Assembly: GCF_965218915.1 (NCBI RefSeq)
Contig: NZ_OZ244708.1
Span: forward strand, 992,001-1,056,000
Length of the DNA: 64,000 nucleotides
Origin: Novosphingopyxis sp965218915
Lineage (GTDB): Bacteria > Pseudomonadota > Alphaproteobacteria > Sphingomonadales > Sphingomonadaceae
Reading direction: 5' to 3'
The notes under the pieces are model-generated. The model did not search any database, was not told the origin of the DNA, and worked only from the letters and a program-made list of their open reading frames with translations. A program made the position numbers and the translations under genes. Shown one piece after another: positions 18,206 through 26,326 of this stretch. Within the stretch, counting starts at the first letter, position 1. Each line of letters opens with the position of its first letter.

Positions 18206-19237
18206 TTGCTGAATATCCTCGTCACCGGTGCCGCCGGCCTGATCGGCGGCGAGGTTTGCGCGCGTCTGGCAAGGGCCGGGCACGCGGTGCATGCGCTCGT
18301 CCACCGCAATCCGCAGGTACGCGGCAATGACGGGGCGGCGGTAGCGTTGGCGGCGGACTATCGCGGCGACATCACCCAGGCGGTCTGCGGGCTCGATCCG
18401 GCGGCTTTGGGGCCGATCGATATCGTCATCCACTGCGCCGCGAGCCTGCGCTTCGACCTGTCCGATGCCGATTATGCCGCGGTCAACGTGGAGGGCACCC
18501 GCCACGCGCTGGAACTGGCACGCGCGCTCGGCGCGAGTTTCCTCTATGTCTCTACCGCCTATGTCTGCGGGCGCGAAAACGGGCCGGTGGCCGAAGCGCC
18601 GGTGCGCGGCGATGCGGACTTCGCCAATGGCTACGAAGCGAGCAAGGCCGCGGCCGAAGCGCTGGTGCGGACCAGCGGATTGCGCCACGCCGTCGCGCGC
18701 CCCTCGATCGTGCTGGGGGAGGCGCAAAGCGGCCGAATCCGCCAGTTCGACACCATCTACCAGGCCTTCCGGCTGTTCGCCGAGGGCCGCATCCGCCATT
18801 TGCCCGCCAGCGCCGACGCGACGCTGGACTTCGTCGCGATCGACCATGTCGCCGCCGGTATCGCCGCTATCGCCGAGCGGATGGAGGAAGCGGGTGGCGG
18901 CATCTTCCACCTCGTTTCGGGCGGCGCGCTGCCGGTCGCGGATTTCTGCGCGGGGATCGGCGCGTGGCCGCAATTCGCCGCCCCCGAACTGGTCGACCCG
19001 GCCGCTTTCGACGCGCAAGCGCTGCCGCCGCTGGAACGCCGGCTCTACAGCCGCGTCGCCGCGATCTATGCGAGCTATTTCCAGCGCTCGCCGCGCTTCG
19101 ACGACAGCCGCCTGCGCGCGCTGACCGGGCTGCGTGCGCCCGCAGCGAATGCAGACTATTTCCGGCGCCAGATCGGCTACTGCATCGAACAGGGGTTCCT
19201 GAGCTCCGGCGCCGAACCGCGCGCGGCCGGGGCCTAG
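18206..19237 (+). CDS. NAD(P)-dependent extended SDR (epimerase/dehydratase or reductase)
   Basis: A 343-aa extended short-chain dehydrogenase. The N-terminal Rossmann motif is TGAAGLIGG, the catalytic tyrosine-lysine pair sits in GYEASKAAAE, and the preceding serine is in YVSTAYVCG. The domain layout resembles thioester-reductase-like and sugar-epimerase members. The start is TTG at 18206, immediately before the conserved LNILVTGAAG; no in-frame ATG exists nearby. It is divergently transcribed from the radical SAM gene over a shared 217-bp region and convergent with the glycosyltransferase pair, so a joint pathway is plausible but inferred. Confidence 0.85.
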   Translation: MLNILVTGAAGLIGGEVCARLARAGHAVHALVHRNPQVRGNDGAAVALAADYRGDITQAVCGLDPAALGPIDIVIHCAASLRFDLSDADYAAVNVEGTRHALELARALGASFLYVSTAYVCGRENGPVAEAPVRGDADFANGYEASKAAAEALVRTSGLRHAVARPSIVLGEAQSGRIRQFDTIYQAFRLFAEGRIRHLPASADATLDFVAIDHVAAGIAAIAERMEEAGGGIFHLVSGGALPVADFCAGIGAWPQFAAPELVDPAAFDAQALPPLERRLYSRVAAIYASYFQRSPRFDDSRLRALTGLRAPAANADYFRRQIGYCIEQGFLSSGAEPRAAGA

Positions 19238-19239
19238 CA

Positions 19240-19331
19240 CCCTCACCCTTCCGCCGCTTCGCGGCTTCCTCCCTCTCCCGCCGGGAGAGGGTAGGGGCCT
19301 GCTCGGCGCAGCCGGGTGGGAAGGGTGAGGG
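19240..19331. repeat. Dispersed palindromic repeat (family F) between convergent genes
   Basis: A segment beginning accctcacccttccg and ending gggaagggtgaggg contains inner inverted parts (ctctcccgccgggagag). Similar sequence occurs at 48467, 54295 and 59095. Here it lies between the convergent SDR and glycosyltransferase genes and could act as a bidirectional terminator. Confidence 0.7.
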
Positions 19332-19347
19332 CGACTGCTTCAAGCAC

Positions 19348-20112
19348 CTACCGCACATCGGGATAATCCTTCGCCATCCGCGCGCGGGCGCCGACGGCCC
19401 ATAATATGCCCACCTTGAAGTAGATCCAGTTGGCCTTGAGCGGTCCCCAGGCGGCGATGCGCCGGTCGGAGGTGTTGACGAAGCGCGGTACCAGCCTGAT
19501 CCGCCCCAGCTTTGCCATGCGGATGCACAGGTCCGCCTCCTCCATCACCTGATCGCCCGGCGTGAAGCCGCCAGCCTGCACGAAATCCGCCTTGCGAAAG
19601 AACATCGCATGATCGCCGAACAGCAGCCGCACGCCGGTGAGGAACAGATGCGGGCGGCACAGCAGCGGCGCGTACCAGGTCTTGGCCCAGTTGTGCGCGC
19701 TCGTGACCCAGCGCGTGTGCTCATGCGGCTCGCCGCCGATCAGCGGCGTGAACCCGGCCAGCGCGATGCGCGGATCGGCCAGCGTCCCCTGCACCACCGC
19801 TACCATGTCGGGGGGCGGGATGGTGTCCGCATGCAGCACGATCACCATCGGCGCGGCGGCCTCTGCCACGCCGAGGTTGAGCTGTTTCGCCCGGCCCCGC
19901 GCGCAGACGATCACCCGCCAGCCGGCCGCCGCGGCGATCGCGACACTGCCATCGGTGCTGCCGCCGTCGACGCACAGGATTTCGGCGGGGCGGGGGTCGA
20001 GCCGTTCCAGCGCCGCCACCAGCCGGGGCAGCGCCGCCGCCTCGTCGAGCATCGGGATGAGGACGGTGACGCCGCCCGCGTCTATGTCGCCCGTTTCTAA
20101 CGGGTCAGCCAC
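19348..20112 (-). CDS. TIGR04283-type family 2 glycosyltransferase
   Basis: A 254-aa GT-A fold glycosyltransferase of the group named arsenosugar-biosynthesis or radical SAM/selenodomain-associated transferase 2. Visible motifs are VLIPMLDEAAALP at the N-terminus, CVDGGSTDGS for nucleotide binding and LHADTIPP at the metal site. The GTG at 20112 is the best start: it gives VADPLETGD just before the conserved region and overlaps the preceding gene by 16 bp. The frame extends to 20247 without family-like sequence. Its partner gene upstream is TIGR04282-like, the usual pairing for this family. Confidence 0.85.
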   Translation of the reverse strand: MADPLETGDIDAGGVTVLIPMLDEAAALPRLVAALERLDPRPAEILCVDGGSTDGSVAIAAAAGWRVIVCARGRAKQLNLGVAEAAAPMVIVLHADTIPPPDMVAVVQGTLADPRIALAGFTPLIGGEPHEHTRWVTSAHNWAKTWYAPLLCRPHLFLTGVRLLFGDHAMFFRKADFVQAGGFTPGDQVMEEADLCIRMAKLGRIRLVPRFVNTSDRRIAAWGPLKANWIYFKVGILWAVGARARMAKDYPDVR

Positions 20113-20684
20113 GGCCAGCGCTCCAGGTCCTCGGGCCGGTCGCAATCGGCCAGCGGCTCCAGCATCACCGGGTCGATCCGCTCGGTTTCCAGCCGCCGCA
20201 GGGTTTCGGCGAGCACGCGGTCGGTGCCCCAGTCCATATCGGTCCACAGGAAGGGCAGGGGCTGCGCAAAAGCTACGGCGTAGTATCCCCCGTCCTCGGC
20301 CGGGCCGATGGCGACGGGCGCGGTCTCGATCGCTTCCGCCGCGGCGCGGATGTGCGCCGCCGAAAGATCGGGCACGTCCGCGCCGAGCAGCACCGCGGGC
20401 GCCGCCGCCCGGCCCATGCGCGCGCCGAGATCGCCGCCGCCCTGTTCGATCAGCGGCACGTCATCGCCCAGCCACTCCGCGAACGCCGAGGCGTCCGCCC
20501 CGCTGGTCCGTACCGCGAAGGGCAGCCCGCTTGTCCGCATCGCATCCACCGTCCGTTCGGTCAGCCGCCGGTGCAGCATGGCGGCGCCCGCCGCGCCGAG
20601 CGCCGGGATCAGCCGCGTCTTGACGCGTCCCGGCGCGGGGAACTTGGCGAACAGATGGACGGTGGTCAGGTGGGCGGGGGTCAT
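20097..20684 (-). CDS. TIGR04282/DUF2064-type transferase
   Basis: A 195-aa nucleotidyltransferase-like GT-A protein (radical SAM/selenodomain-associated transferase 1). The signature FAKFPAPGRVKTRL is at residues 12-25, with LLGADVPDL and IGPAEDGGYYAVAF in the middle. ATG 20684 gives the family-like N-terminus, while the longer frame to 20753 reads through an intergenic repeat. It is first in a two-gene unit with the glycosyltransferase. In characterised systems such pairs build or transfer unusual sugars, but the actual substrate here is unknown. Confidence 0.86.
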   Translation of the reverse strand: MTPAHLTTVHLFAKFPAPGRVKTRLIPALGAAGAAMLHRRLTERTVDAMRTSGLPFAVRTSGADASAFAEWLGDDVPLIEQGGGDLGARMGRAAAPAVLLGADVPDLSAAHIRAAAEAIETAPVAIGPAEDGGYYAVAFAQPLPFLWTDMDWGTDRVLAETLRRLETERIDPVMLEPLADCDRPEDLERWPWLTR

Positions 20685-20997
20685 GCGCGGAAGTTCGTGA
20701 AAGGCGGCATACGTCCCCCCCTTTTCATCCCTTCGCCAAACGCCGAGGTCCACGCCAGGGTCACACGGGCCACACTGTCCAGGGGAGGAAAACCGCAGGG
20801 GCGAACTTTGCGCATGGAATCGCGACAGGGCGGGGTGAAAGCCAGGGAGCGCATGGCCATGACGCTACCGCGCGATTCCCAACTTTGACAGGGTGATCGC
20901 GATGGGGATGGCGGTTATTGCCTCCTCGTAATGACGACGGTTTGGCCACCGCCCCAACCAATTGCCCTCGTCAGCGTTTCCACCTAATCCTGCCCCC
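20685..20997. other. Divergent intergenic region with a short dispersed motif
   Basis: About 310 bp between the divergent DUF2064 and zinc transporter genes. It holds one copy (20700-20724) of a motif containing catacgtccccccc that recurs at 48260 and 54178. I see no gene and no confident promoter hexamers. Confidence 0.4.
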
Positions 20998-22008
20998 ATG
21001 GAACAACCCATCCCCGTCCCCGAAGGCAAAACCTCCGACCAGGCGCTGATCTTCGGCCGCGTGCTCGACGGGCGGGGCGGCGGGCGGCCGATCGACTGGG
21101 CCGAGGCGCAAGGCTGGCAGCCCGGCAGCGGCGCCGAAATCCTGTGGCTCCACTGCGACCGCGGGCATGAGGAGGTGTTCGACTGGCTGCACGAGACCCT
21201 GGGCGTGCCCGAAACCACGGTCGAGACGCTGACCAGCGACGAGACCCGGCCGCGCGCCTTTCGCGACGAGGAATGGCTGATCACCATCCTGCGCGGCATC
21301 AACTTCAATCCGGGCGCCGAGCCCGAGGATATGATCGCGATGCAGATGCTGGCGGACACATGCCGCGTCGTCACGCTGCGCCGCCGCCCGCTGCAATCCC
21401 CGCGCGACGTGCTCGCCGAGATCGACCGACACCACGGGCCGAAGACGGCGGGCGATCTGGTGGTCGAACTGGCCGAGACGCTGGTCGCCAGGATGAGCAG
21501 CGCGATCGTCGACATGAACGCCGCGCTCGACGATCTGGAGGAGCATGAGGACGATTACGAAACCGACTTCATCCAGGACCGGATCACCGACATCCGCCGC
21601 AACTGCCTATCGCTCAAGCGCCATATGTCGCCGCAGCGCGAGGCGCTGCTGGAGATCGGGCGCTGCGCCGTGCCGTGGATGAGCCAGGAAAACCGCCGCG
21701 ACATCCGCGAGACGATCGACCGCCTGTCGCGCTTCCTGGAGGATATCGACGTCAGCAAGGAAAGCGCGCTGGTGCTGCAGGACGATCTCAACGCCCGCGC
21801 CGCCGCGCAGGCGGGCCGCACCAACTACATCCTCTCGCTGGTCGCCGCGATCTTTTTGCCGCTGGGGTTCGTGACCGGGCTTTTGGGGATCAACGTCGGC
21901 GGCATGCCGGGGGTGAACGATGGCAACGCGTTCTGGATCACCGTGGGCGGATTGCTGGCGATTTTCGCCGGGCAGATGGCGATTTTCAAGTGGCTGAAGT
22001 GGTTTTGA
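20998..22008 (+). CDS. zntB: CorA-family zinc transporter ZntB
   Basis: A 336-aa inner-membrane divalent cation transporter of the CorA/ZntB family. A large cytoplasmic N-terminal domain (residues 1-270, helical and acidic) is followed by two C-terminal transmembrane helices. The signature after the first helix reads GINVGGMPG, the GxN-type loop in which ZntB-like members differ from CorA GMN. The final helix ends in WLKWF. ATG 20998 is chosen over a TTG at 20962 because the family N-terminus is short. Zinc as the ion is a family-based inference. Confidence 0.88.
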   Translation: MEQPIPVPEGKTSDQALIFGRVLDGRGGGRPIDWAEAQGWQPGSGAEILWLHCDRGHEEVFDWLHETLGVPETTVETLTSDETRPRAFRDEEWLITILRGINFNPGAEPEDMIAMQMLADTCRVVTLRRRPLQSPRDVLAEIDRHHGPKTAGDLVVELAETLVARMSSAIVDMNAALDDLEEHEDDYETDFIQDRITDIRRNCLSLKRHMSPQREALLEIGRCAVPWMSQENRRDIRETIDRLSRFLEDIDVSKESALVLQDDLNARAAAQAGRTNYILSLVAAIFLPLGFVTGLLGINVGGMPGVNDGNAFWITVGGLLAIFAGQMAIFKWLKWF

Positions 22009-22078
22009 GCGGGGCACATCGATGTGGGACATGGATGTGGCTGTGGCGCCGACGCCACTAGTTGCGGAAAAACGGTAG

Positions 22079-22109
22079 CTGGACCCCGGGTCAAGCCCGG
22101 GGCGACGAG
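22079..22109. repeat. Dispersed palindromic repeat (family B), single copy
   Basis: The sequence contains ggaccccgggtcaagcccgg, a near-perfect palindrome found also at 22903-23020 and 24691-24781. It lies between the zinc transporter and an exported hypothetical gene and may act as a transcript end. Confidence 0.75.
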
Positions 22110-22242
22110 TGGGGCGGGGGTGGGGCCCATCCAACCGGCTGACCTCAATAGGGCTTATGCGAAGCGCCGAGCGAATCTGAGTATTTGCATTGCGCCAGAG
22201 CATTTCGTTATGGTCTGCATCATGGCTTATGGGGGGAGTTAT

Positions 22243-22806
22243 ATGTCGGCATTCTTGGGATTATTGCTCGCGCAACCTGCGGACGCGCAGGCGGATGCCA
22301 CACTGTCCAAGATGGCGGCGCTCTATGAGGATATATGCCTCGATGCTTTTCCGGATGCCGGCAAGGCGGAAGCGCGCATATTGGCGCTCGGTGCGATCGA
22401 GCTGTCGCCCGAAGTGGTAAAGGTCACGATGCGCGACGATCCCGCGCGTGGCTGGGGATTCGAGGATGGATCGGCCACGATCTGGCTGGAATTCCCGCCA
22501 TTTTACGCCTGTTCGGTGCGATGGAATATGCCTGATATGGGAGACCTTTCTCCCTATCGAGATGCAGTAGAGGCCTATGCCAAAACCAATGCAGGCTTTG
22601 CACCGATGGACCCAATGGATGTCGACCAGGGGGATATCCACATCCAGCTGACCGGTGAAGCGCGCGATCTTTCCAATGGGACCAAGGAAACCCTCTTCAT
22701 GGTTGTCCAGAATATTCGCAATGAGGAGAGACGAGCGGCGGGGGAAACCGGCCTGGTGGTTCGCTTCGTCCATCAGATTATGGTGCCGTCTGCGGAGGCC
22801 AGGTAG
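22243..22806 (+). CDS. Hypothetical exported protein
   Basis: I do not recognise this family. ATG 22243 is chosen because GGGGGGAG precedes it by 4 bp and because it yields a short signal-like sequence, MSAFLGLLLAQPADAQA. An in-frame ATG at 22210 would give a longer leader and is a real alternative. The mature part, about 170 aa, has three or four cysteines (DICLDAF, FYACSV) and no obvious catalytic motif. It is flanked on both sides by family B repeats and stands alone. Confidence 0.65.
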   Translation: MSAFLGLLLAQPADAQADATLSKMAALYEDICLDAFPDAGKAEARILALGAIELSPEVVKVTMRDDPARGWGFEDGSATIWLEFPPFYACSVRWNMPDMGDLSPYRDAVEAYAKTNAGFAPMDPMDVDQGDIHIQLTGEARDLSNGTKETLFMVVQNIRNEERRAAGETGLVVRFVHQIMVPSAEAR

Positions 22807-22902
22807 CAGGGCGGCTGATTGCGCGTCGTTAGCAACTGGTTATGACGTACATAAAGCCGCCTTGTTGTTGGCGATCCATGGGTAGTTAGCAGAAAAAAGG
22901 TA

Positions 22903-23020
22903 AGCTGGACCCCCCGGGTCAAGCCCGGGGTGACGAGATGTGGGGTTGATGGTGTTTCCTTACCAATACCTAACATCACAACAAAACCCCGTCACCCCGG
23001 ACTTGATCCGGGGTCCAGCT
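22903..23020. repeat. Inverted pair of family B palindromic repeats
   Basis: Two copies in opposite orientation, one with ccgggtcaagcccggggtga (from about 22914) and one with gtcaccccggacttgatccg (from 22991), separated by about 55 bp. The stretch lies 25 bp beyond the leuB stop, between convergent genes. Confidence 0.8.
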
Positions 23021-23044
23021 TCTTCTCGTTAGAGCAGCATAGCC

Positions 23045-24085
23045 TCAAACCCGCCCCGCAACCCCCTCCGCCGTCGCCATCGTTCCCATCTCGCCCCCCA
23101 AATCCGCCGTCCGTGCGCCGTCCGCCAGATGCGCGCGGACCGCTTCCTCAATCGCGTCCGCCGCCGCGCCTTTGTCCAGCGAGTGGCGCAGCAGCATCGC
23201 GGCGCTCATGATCGCGCCGATGGGGTTGGCCTTGTCCTGGCCCGCTATGTCCGGGGCGCTGCCGTGGATCGGTTCGTAGAGACCGCGCGGGCCCTTGCCG
23301 AGCGAGGCGCTGGGGGCCAAGCCGATCGATCCGGCCAGCACCGAGGCTTCGTCGCTCAATATGTCGCCGAACATATTCTCGGTCAGGATCACGTCGAACC
23401 AGGCGGGTGCCTCGATCAGCTTCATCGCCATCGCGTCGACCAGCATATGGTCCAGCGTCACGTCGCCAAACTCCGCCTCGTGCAGCCGGATCACGGTTGT
23501 GCGCCATAGCCGCGATGTGGCGAGCACATTGGCCTTGTCGACCGAAGTCAGCCGCCCGCTGCGCCCGCGCGCCGCGATGAACGCGATGCGCGCGACGCGC
23601 TCCACTTCTTCCGCCGAATAGGCGCATTCGTCGGCGGCATGGTCGTCGCCTTCCCGGCGCTGGCCGAAATAGATGCCGCCGGTGAGCTCGCGCACGATCA
23701 GCAGGTCGATGCCCGCCGCGCGGTCGGGCTTCAGCGGGGAGAGATGCTCCAGCCCCTCGAACAGGGCGATGGGGCGCAGGTTCGCAAAGGTGCCGAGCGC
23801 CTTGCGCAGGCCCAGCAGACCGGCCTCCGGACGCAGGTCCCCGCCATCCCATTTCGGCCCGCCGACCGCGCCGAGCAGAATCGCGTCCGCCGCCTCGCAG
23901 GCGATGCGGGTGTCGGCGGGGAAAGGGTCGCCATTCCGGTCGATGGCGATGCCGCCGAAATCGTGTTCGACGAAGGAGAGGCCGAGATCGAAGCGTGCAT
24001 CCGCCGCTTCCAGTACCAGCCGCGCCGCGGCGGTGACTTCGGGGCCGATGCCGTCGCCGGGCAGCAGGACGATATGGGCGGTCAT
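23045..24085 (-). CDS. leuB: 3-isopropylmalate dehydrogenase
   Basis: The cytoplasmic NAD-dependent enzyme oxidises and decarboxylates 3-isopropylmalate to 2-oxoisocaproate in leucine synthesis. It is 346 aa, with LPGDGIGPEV at the N-terminus, VRELTGGIYFG, and the metal-binding region with SDEASVLAGSIGL. The start overlaps leuD by 4 bp (ATGA). It is the last gene of the branched-chain operon. The sequence appears intact. Confidence 0.97.
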   Translation of the reverse strand: MTAHIVLLPGDGIGPEVTAAARLVLEAADARFDLGLSFVEHDFGGIAIDRNGDPFPADTRIACEAADAILLGAVGGPKWDGGDLRPEAGLLGLRKALGTFANLRPIALFEGLEHLSPLKPDRAAGIDLLIVRELTGGIYFGQRREGDDHAADECAYSAEEVERVARIAFIAARGRSGRLTSVDKANVLATSRLWRTTVIRLHEAEFGDVTLDHMLVDAMAMKLIEAPAWFDVILTENMFGDILSDEASVLAGSIGLAPSASLGKGPRGLYEPIHGSAPDIAGQDKANPIGAIMSAAMLLRHSLDKGAAADAIEEAVRAHLADGARTADLGGEMGTMATAEGVAGRV

Positions 24086-24675
24086 GCCCCAATCTCCTTG
24101 GCGTGTTCGCTTTCGTACGCGGTGATCGCGTCCATCCGGTCGGTCAGGAAACCGAGCGGGTCATTGCCTTCCAGTAGGCATTTTTTCGCGAACGGCTCCA
24201 CGGTGAAATGCGCCTCGATATCGTTGCCGCTGCGCAGCACGCCCGCTTCCAGATCGATCGTCACCTCGCGGCCGGGCCGACCCAGCAGCTTGGCGTGCGT
24301 CTCGGCGTCGATCTCCACCGGCAGCAGGCCGTTTTTCAGCGCGTTGCTCTTGAAGATATCGGCGATGTCGCTCGACACCACCGCGCGGAAGCCGAAATCG
24401 GCGAGCGCCCAGGGGGCGTGCTCGCGGCTCGATCCGCAGCCGAAGTTCGGCCCGGCGACCAGGATGGCGTGGCCCGCATGCTCGGGGCCGTCGAGCGGGC
24501 TGTCCTCGGCGGGCGCGCCGGCCTCGTCATAGCGCCAGTCGTGAAAGGCATGTGTCCCAAGCCCTTCGCGGCTGGTGGTGGTGAGATAGCGCGCGGGGAT
24601 GATCTGGTCGGTGTCGATATTGGCTTGGCTCAACACGACGGTGCCGCTGGTGAGCTTGGTGAAGGGTTCGAACAT
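24082..24675 (-). CDS. leuD: 3-isopropylmalate dehydratase small subunit
   Basis: The small subunit of isopropylmalate isomerase, 197 aa, pairs with LeuC to interconvert 2- and 3-isopropylmalate. The family motifs NIDTDQIIPARYL and GCGSSREHAPWAL are present. ATG 24675 is the right start (MFEPFTKLTSG); the frame stays open far upstream but reads antisense to other signals. Stop and leuB start overlap. A paired palindromic repeat separates it from leuC. Confidence 0.97.
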   Translation of the reverse strand: MFEPFTKLTSGTVVLSQANIDTDQIIPARYLTTTSREGLGTHAFHDWRYDEAGAPAEDSPLDGPEHAGHAILVAGPNFGCGSSREHAPWALADFGFRAVVSSDIADIFKSNALKNGLLPVEIDAETHAKLLGRPGREVTIDLEAGVLRSGNDIEAHFTVEPFAKKCLLEGNDPLGFLTDRMDAITAYESEHAKEIGA

Positions 24676-24690
24676 GATCCTACTTTCTTT

Positions 24691-24781
24691 CGTCATTCCG
24701 GGCTTGACCCGGAATCCAGGGCGGATGCAGGCGACATCAGTTTTGCTGGGCTCTGGACCCCGGATCAAGTCCGGGGTGACG
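24691..24781. repeat. Paired palindromic repeats (family B) between leuC and leuD
   Basis: One arm contains cgtcattccgggcttgaccc and the other ggaccccggatcaagtccgg. The pair fills most of the 125-bp leuC-leuD gap inside an otherwise tight operon and can form a large RNA hairpin. Confidence 0.8.
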
Positions 24782-24800
24782 GGGTTTTGGTGAAAGGGAT

Positions 24801-26213
24801 TCACGTCCCCTCCATTTCCAGCGCCGGATACTCCCGTGGATCGGCGATGTGCCCGGCGATCGCGCTGGCGGCGGCGGTGGCGGGGCCGGCGAGCACGGTG
24901 CGCACGCCCTTGCCCTGCCGCCCGATGAAATTGCGGTTGGACGTGGAGACGACGAGCTCGCCCGGCCGGCCGATATCGCCGTTCATGCCGATGCACATCG
25001 AGCAGCCGGGCTCGCGCCACTCGGCCCCGGCGTTCAGGAACGCGGTGTGGAGCCCCTCGGCCTCGGCCTCGCGGCGCACCGCTTCGGAACCCGGCACGAC
25101 GAGCGCGGTGACGCCGCTGGCCACGGTGCGCCCGCGCATCACGGCGGCGGCGGCGCGCAAATCCTCGAGCCGCGAATTGGTGCAGCTGCCGATGAACACG
25201 CGGTCGACGGCCTGCTCGCTGAACGGGCGGTCCTCGGCGAATTTCATATAGTCGTTGGCGTGGCGGGCTGCGGCGGTCTGGGCGCGGGGCGCGTTTCCGT
25301 CGACGGGCGCGGCGGCATCGGGGGAGACGCCATAGGTGATCATCGGGGCGATGGCGCCGCCGTCGAGCGTCACTTCCTTGTCGAAGCACGCACCCTCGTC
25401 GCTCGGCAGGGTGCGCCAGTCGGCGACGGCGGCGTCCCAGTCGGCGGGCACCCGGTCGCGGCCCTTCAGCCAGGCGAAGGTCGTCTCGTCCGGCGCGACC
25501 ATGCCGACGCGGGCGCCAGCCTCGATCGCCATGTTGCACAGGGTCATGCGCCCTTCCATCGACAGCGCGCGGACCGCGCTCCCGGCGAATTCCAGCGCAT
25601 AGCCCTGGCCGCCGTCCGCGCCGATCTGCGCGATGATCGCCAGCGCCATATCCTTGGCGCCGCTGCCCGGCGGCAGCATGCCGTCCACCCTCACGCGCAT
25701 CGATTTGGGCTTGCGCTGCAGGATGCATTGCGTCGCCAGCACATGGCCGACCTCGGTGGTGCCGATGCCGAACGCCAGCGCCCCGAACGCGCCGTGGGTG
25801 CTGGTGTGGCTGTCCCCGCAGACGATGGTCTTGCCGGGCTGGGTCAGGCCCAGCTCCGGTCCGATCACATGGACGATGCCGCGGCGCGGATCGCCCAGCC
25901 CGAACAGTTCGATGCCGTGCTTCCGGGTGTTGGCGATCAGCCGGTCGACCTGCGCCTCGGCCTCCGGCGTCGCATAGGGCAGCCTGCCGTCCGCACCGGC
26001 CTTTAGCGTCGGCGTCGAATGGTCGAGCGTCGCCTTGGTGTGGTCCGGGCGGCGCACCTTCAGCCCGCGTTCCCCCAGCACCGCAAAAGCCTGCGGGCTG
26101 GTGACCTCGTGGATCAGGTGCAGGTCGATATAGAGGACGGCCGGGCTGTCCCCGGTCTCGGGCACCACGACGTGGCGTTCCCACAATTTGTCGAACAGGC
26201 TTTTGGCGGTCAT
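24801..26213 (-). CDS. leuC: 3-isopropylmalate dehydratase large subunit
   Basis: The aconitase-like [4Fe-4S] large subunit, 470 aa. Cluster-binding cysteines are seen in IGSCTNSRLEDL and CSMCIGMNGD; the N-terminal LWERHVV and GDSHTSTHGAFG motifs are also present. Together with LeuD it isomerises isopropylmalate. ATG 26213 matches the family start (MTAKSLFDKLWE). It is separated from leuA by 113 bp that contain another inverted repeat pair. Confidence 0.97.
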   Translation of the reverse strand: MTAKSLFDKLWERHVVVPETGDSPAVLYIDLHLIHEVTSPQAFAVLGERGLKVRRPDHTKATLDHSTPTLKAGADGRLPYATPEAEAQVDRLIANTRKHGIELFGLGDPRRGIVHVIGPELGLTQPGKTIVCGDSHTSTHGAFGALAFGIGTTEVGHVLATQCILQRKPKSMRVRVDGMLPPGSGAKDMALAIIAQIGADGGQGYALEFAGSAVRALSMEGRMTLCNMAIEAGARVGMVAPDETTFAWLKGRDRVPADWDAAVADWRTLPSDEGACFDKEVTLDGGAIAPMITYGVSPDAAAPVDGNAPRAQTAAARHANDYMKFAEDRPFSEQAVDRVFIGSCTNSRLEDLRAAAAVMRGRTVASGVTALVVPGSEAVRREAEAEGLHTAFLNAGAEWREPGCSMCIGMNGDIGRPGELVVSTSNRNFIGRQGKGVRTVLAGPATAAASAIAGHIADPREYPALEMEGT

Positions 26214-26229
26214 GGTTTTACTCTCGTTT

Positions 26230-26319
26230 CGTCATCCCCGCGAAAGCGGGGATCCAGCTGCTGCCCTCTCCATCGCCGGATATGTCCGGTGATGGGTTCC
26301 CGCTTTCGCGGGAATGACG
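26230..26319. repeat. Paired palindromic repeats (family A) between leuA and leuC
   Basis: The copy gtcatccccgcgaaagcggg faces cccgctttcgcgggaatgac, with about 40 bp between. The same family occurs at 53382-53459 and inside cysI at 59952-60039. Confidence 0.85.
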
Positions 26320-26326
26320 GGGGTGG

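Noticed and set aside
19240..19331. tRNA-like folded sequence between convergent genes
   Set aside because: The dyads belong to the family F repeat; no anticodon arm or CCA-type end fits.
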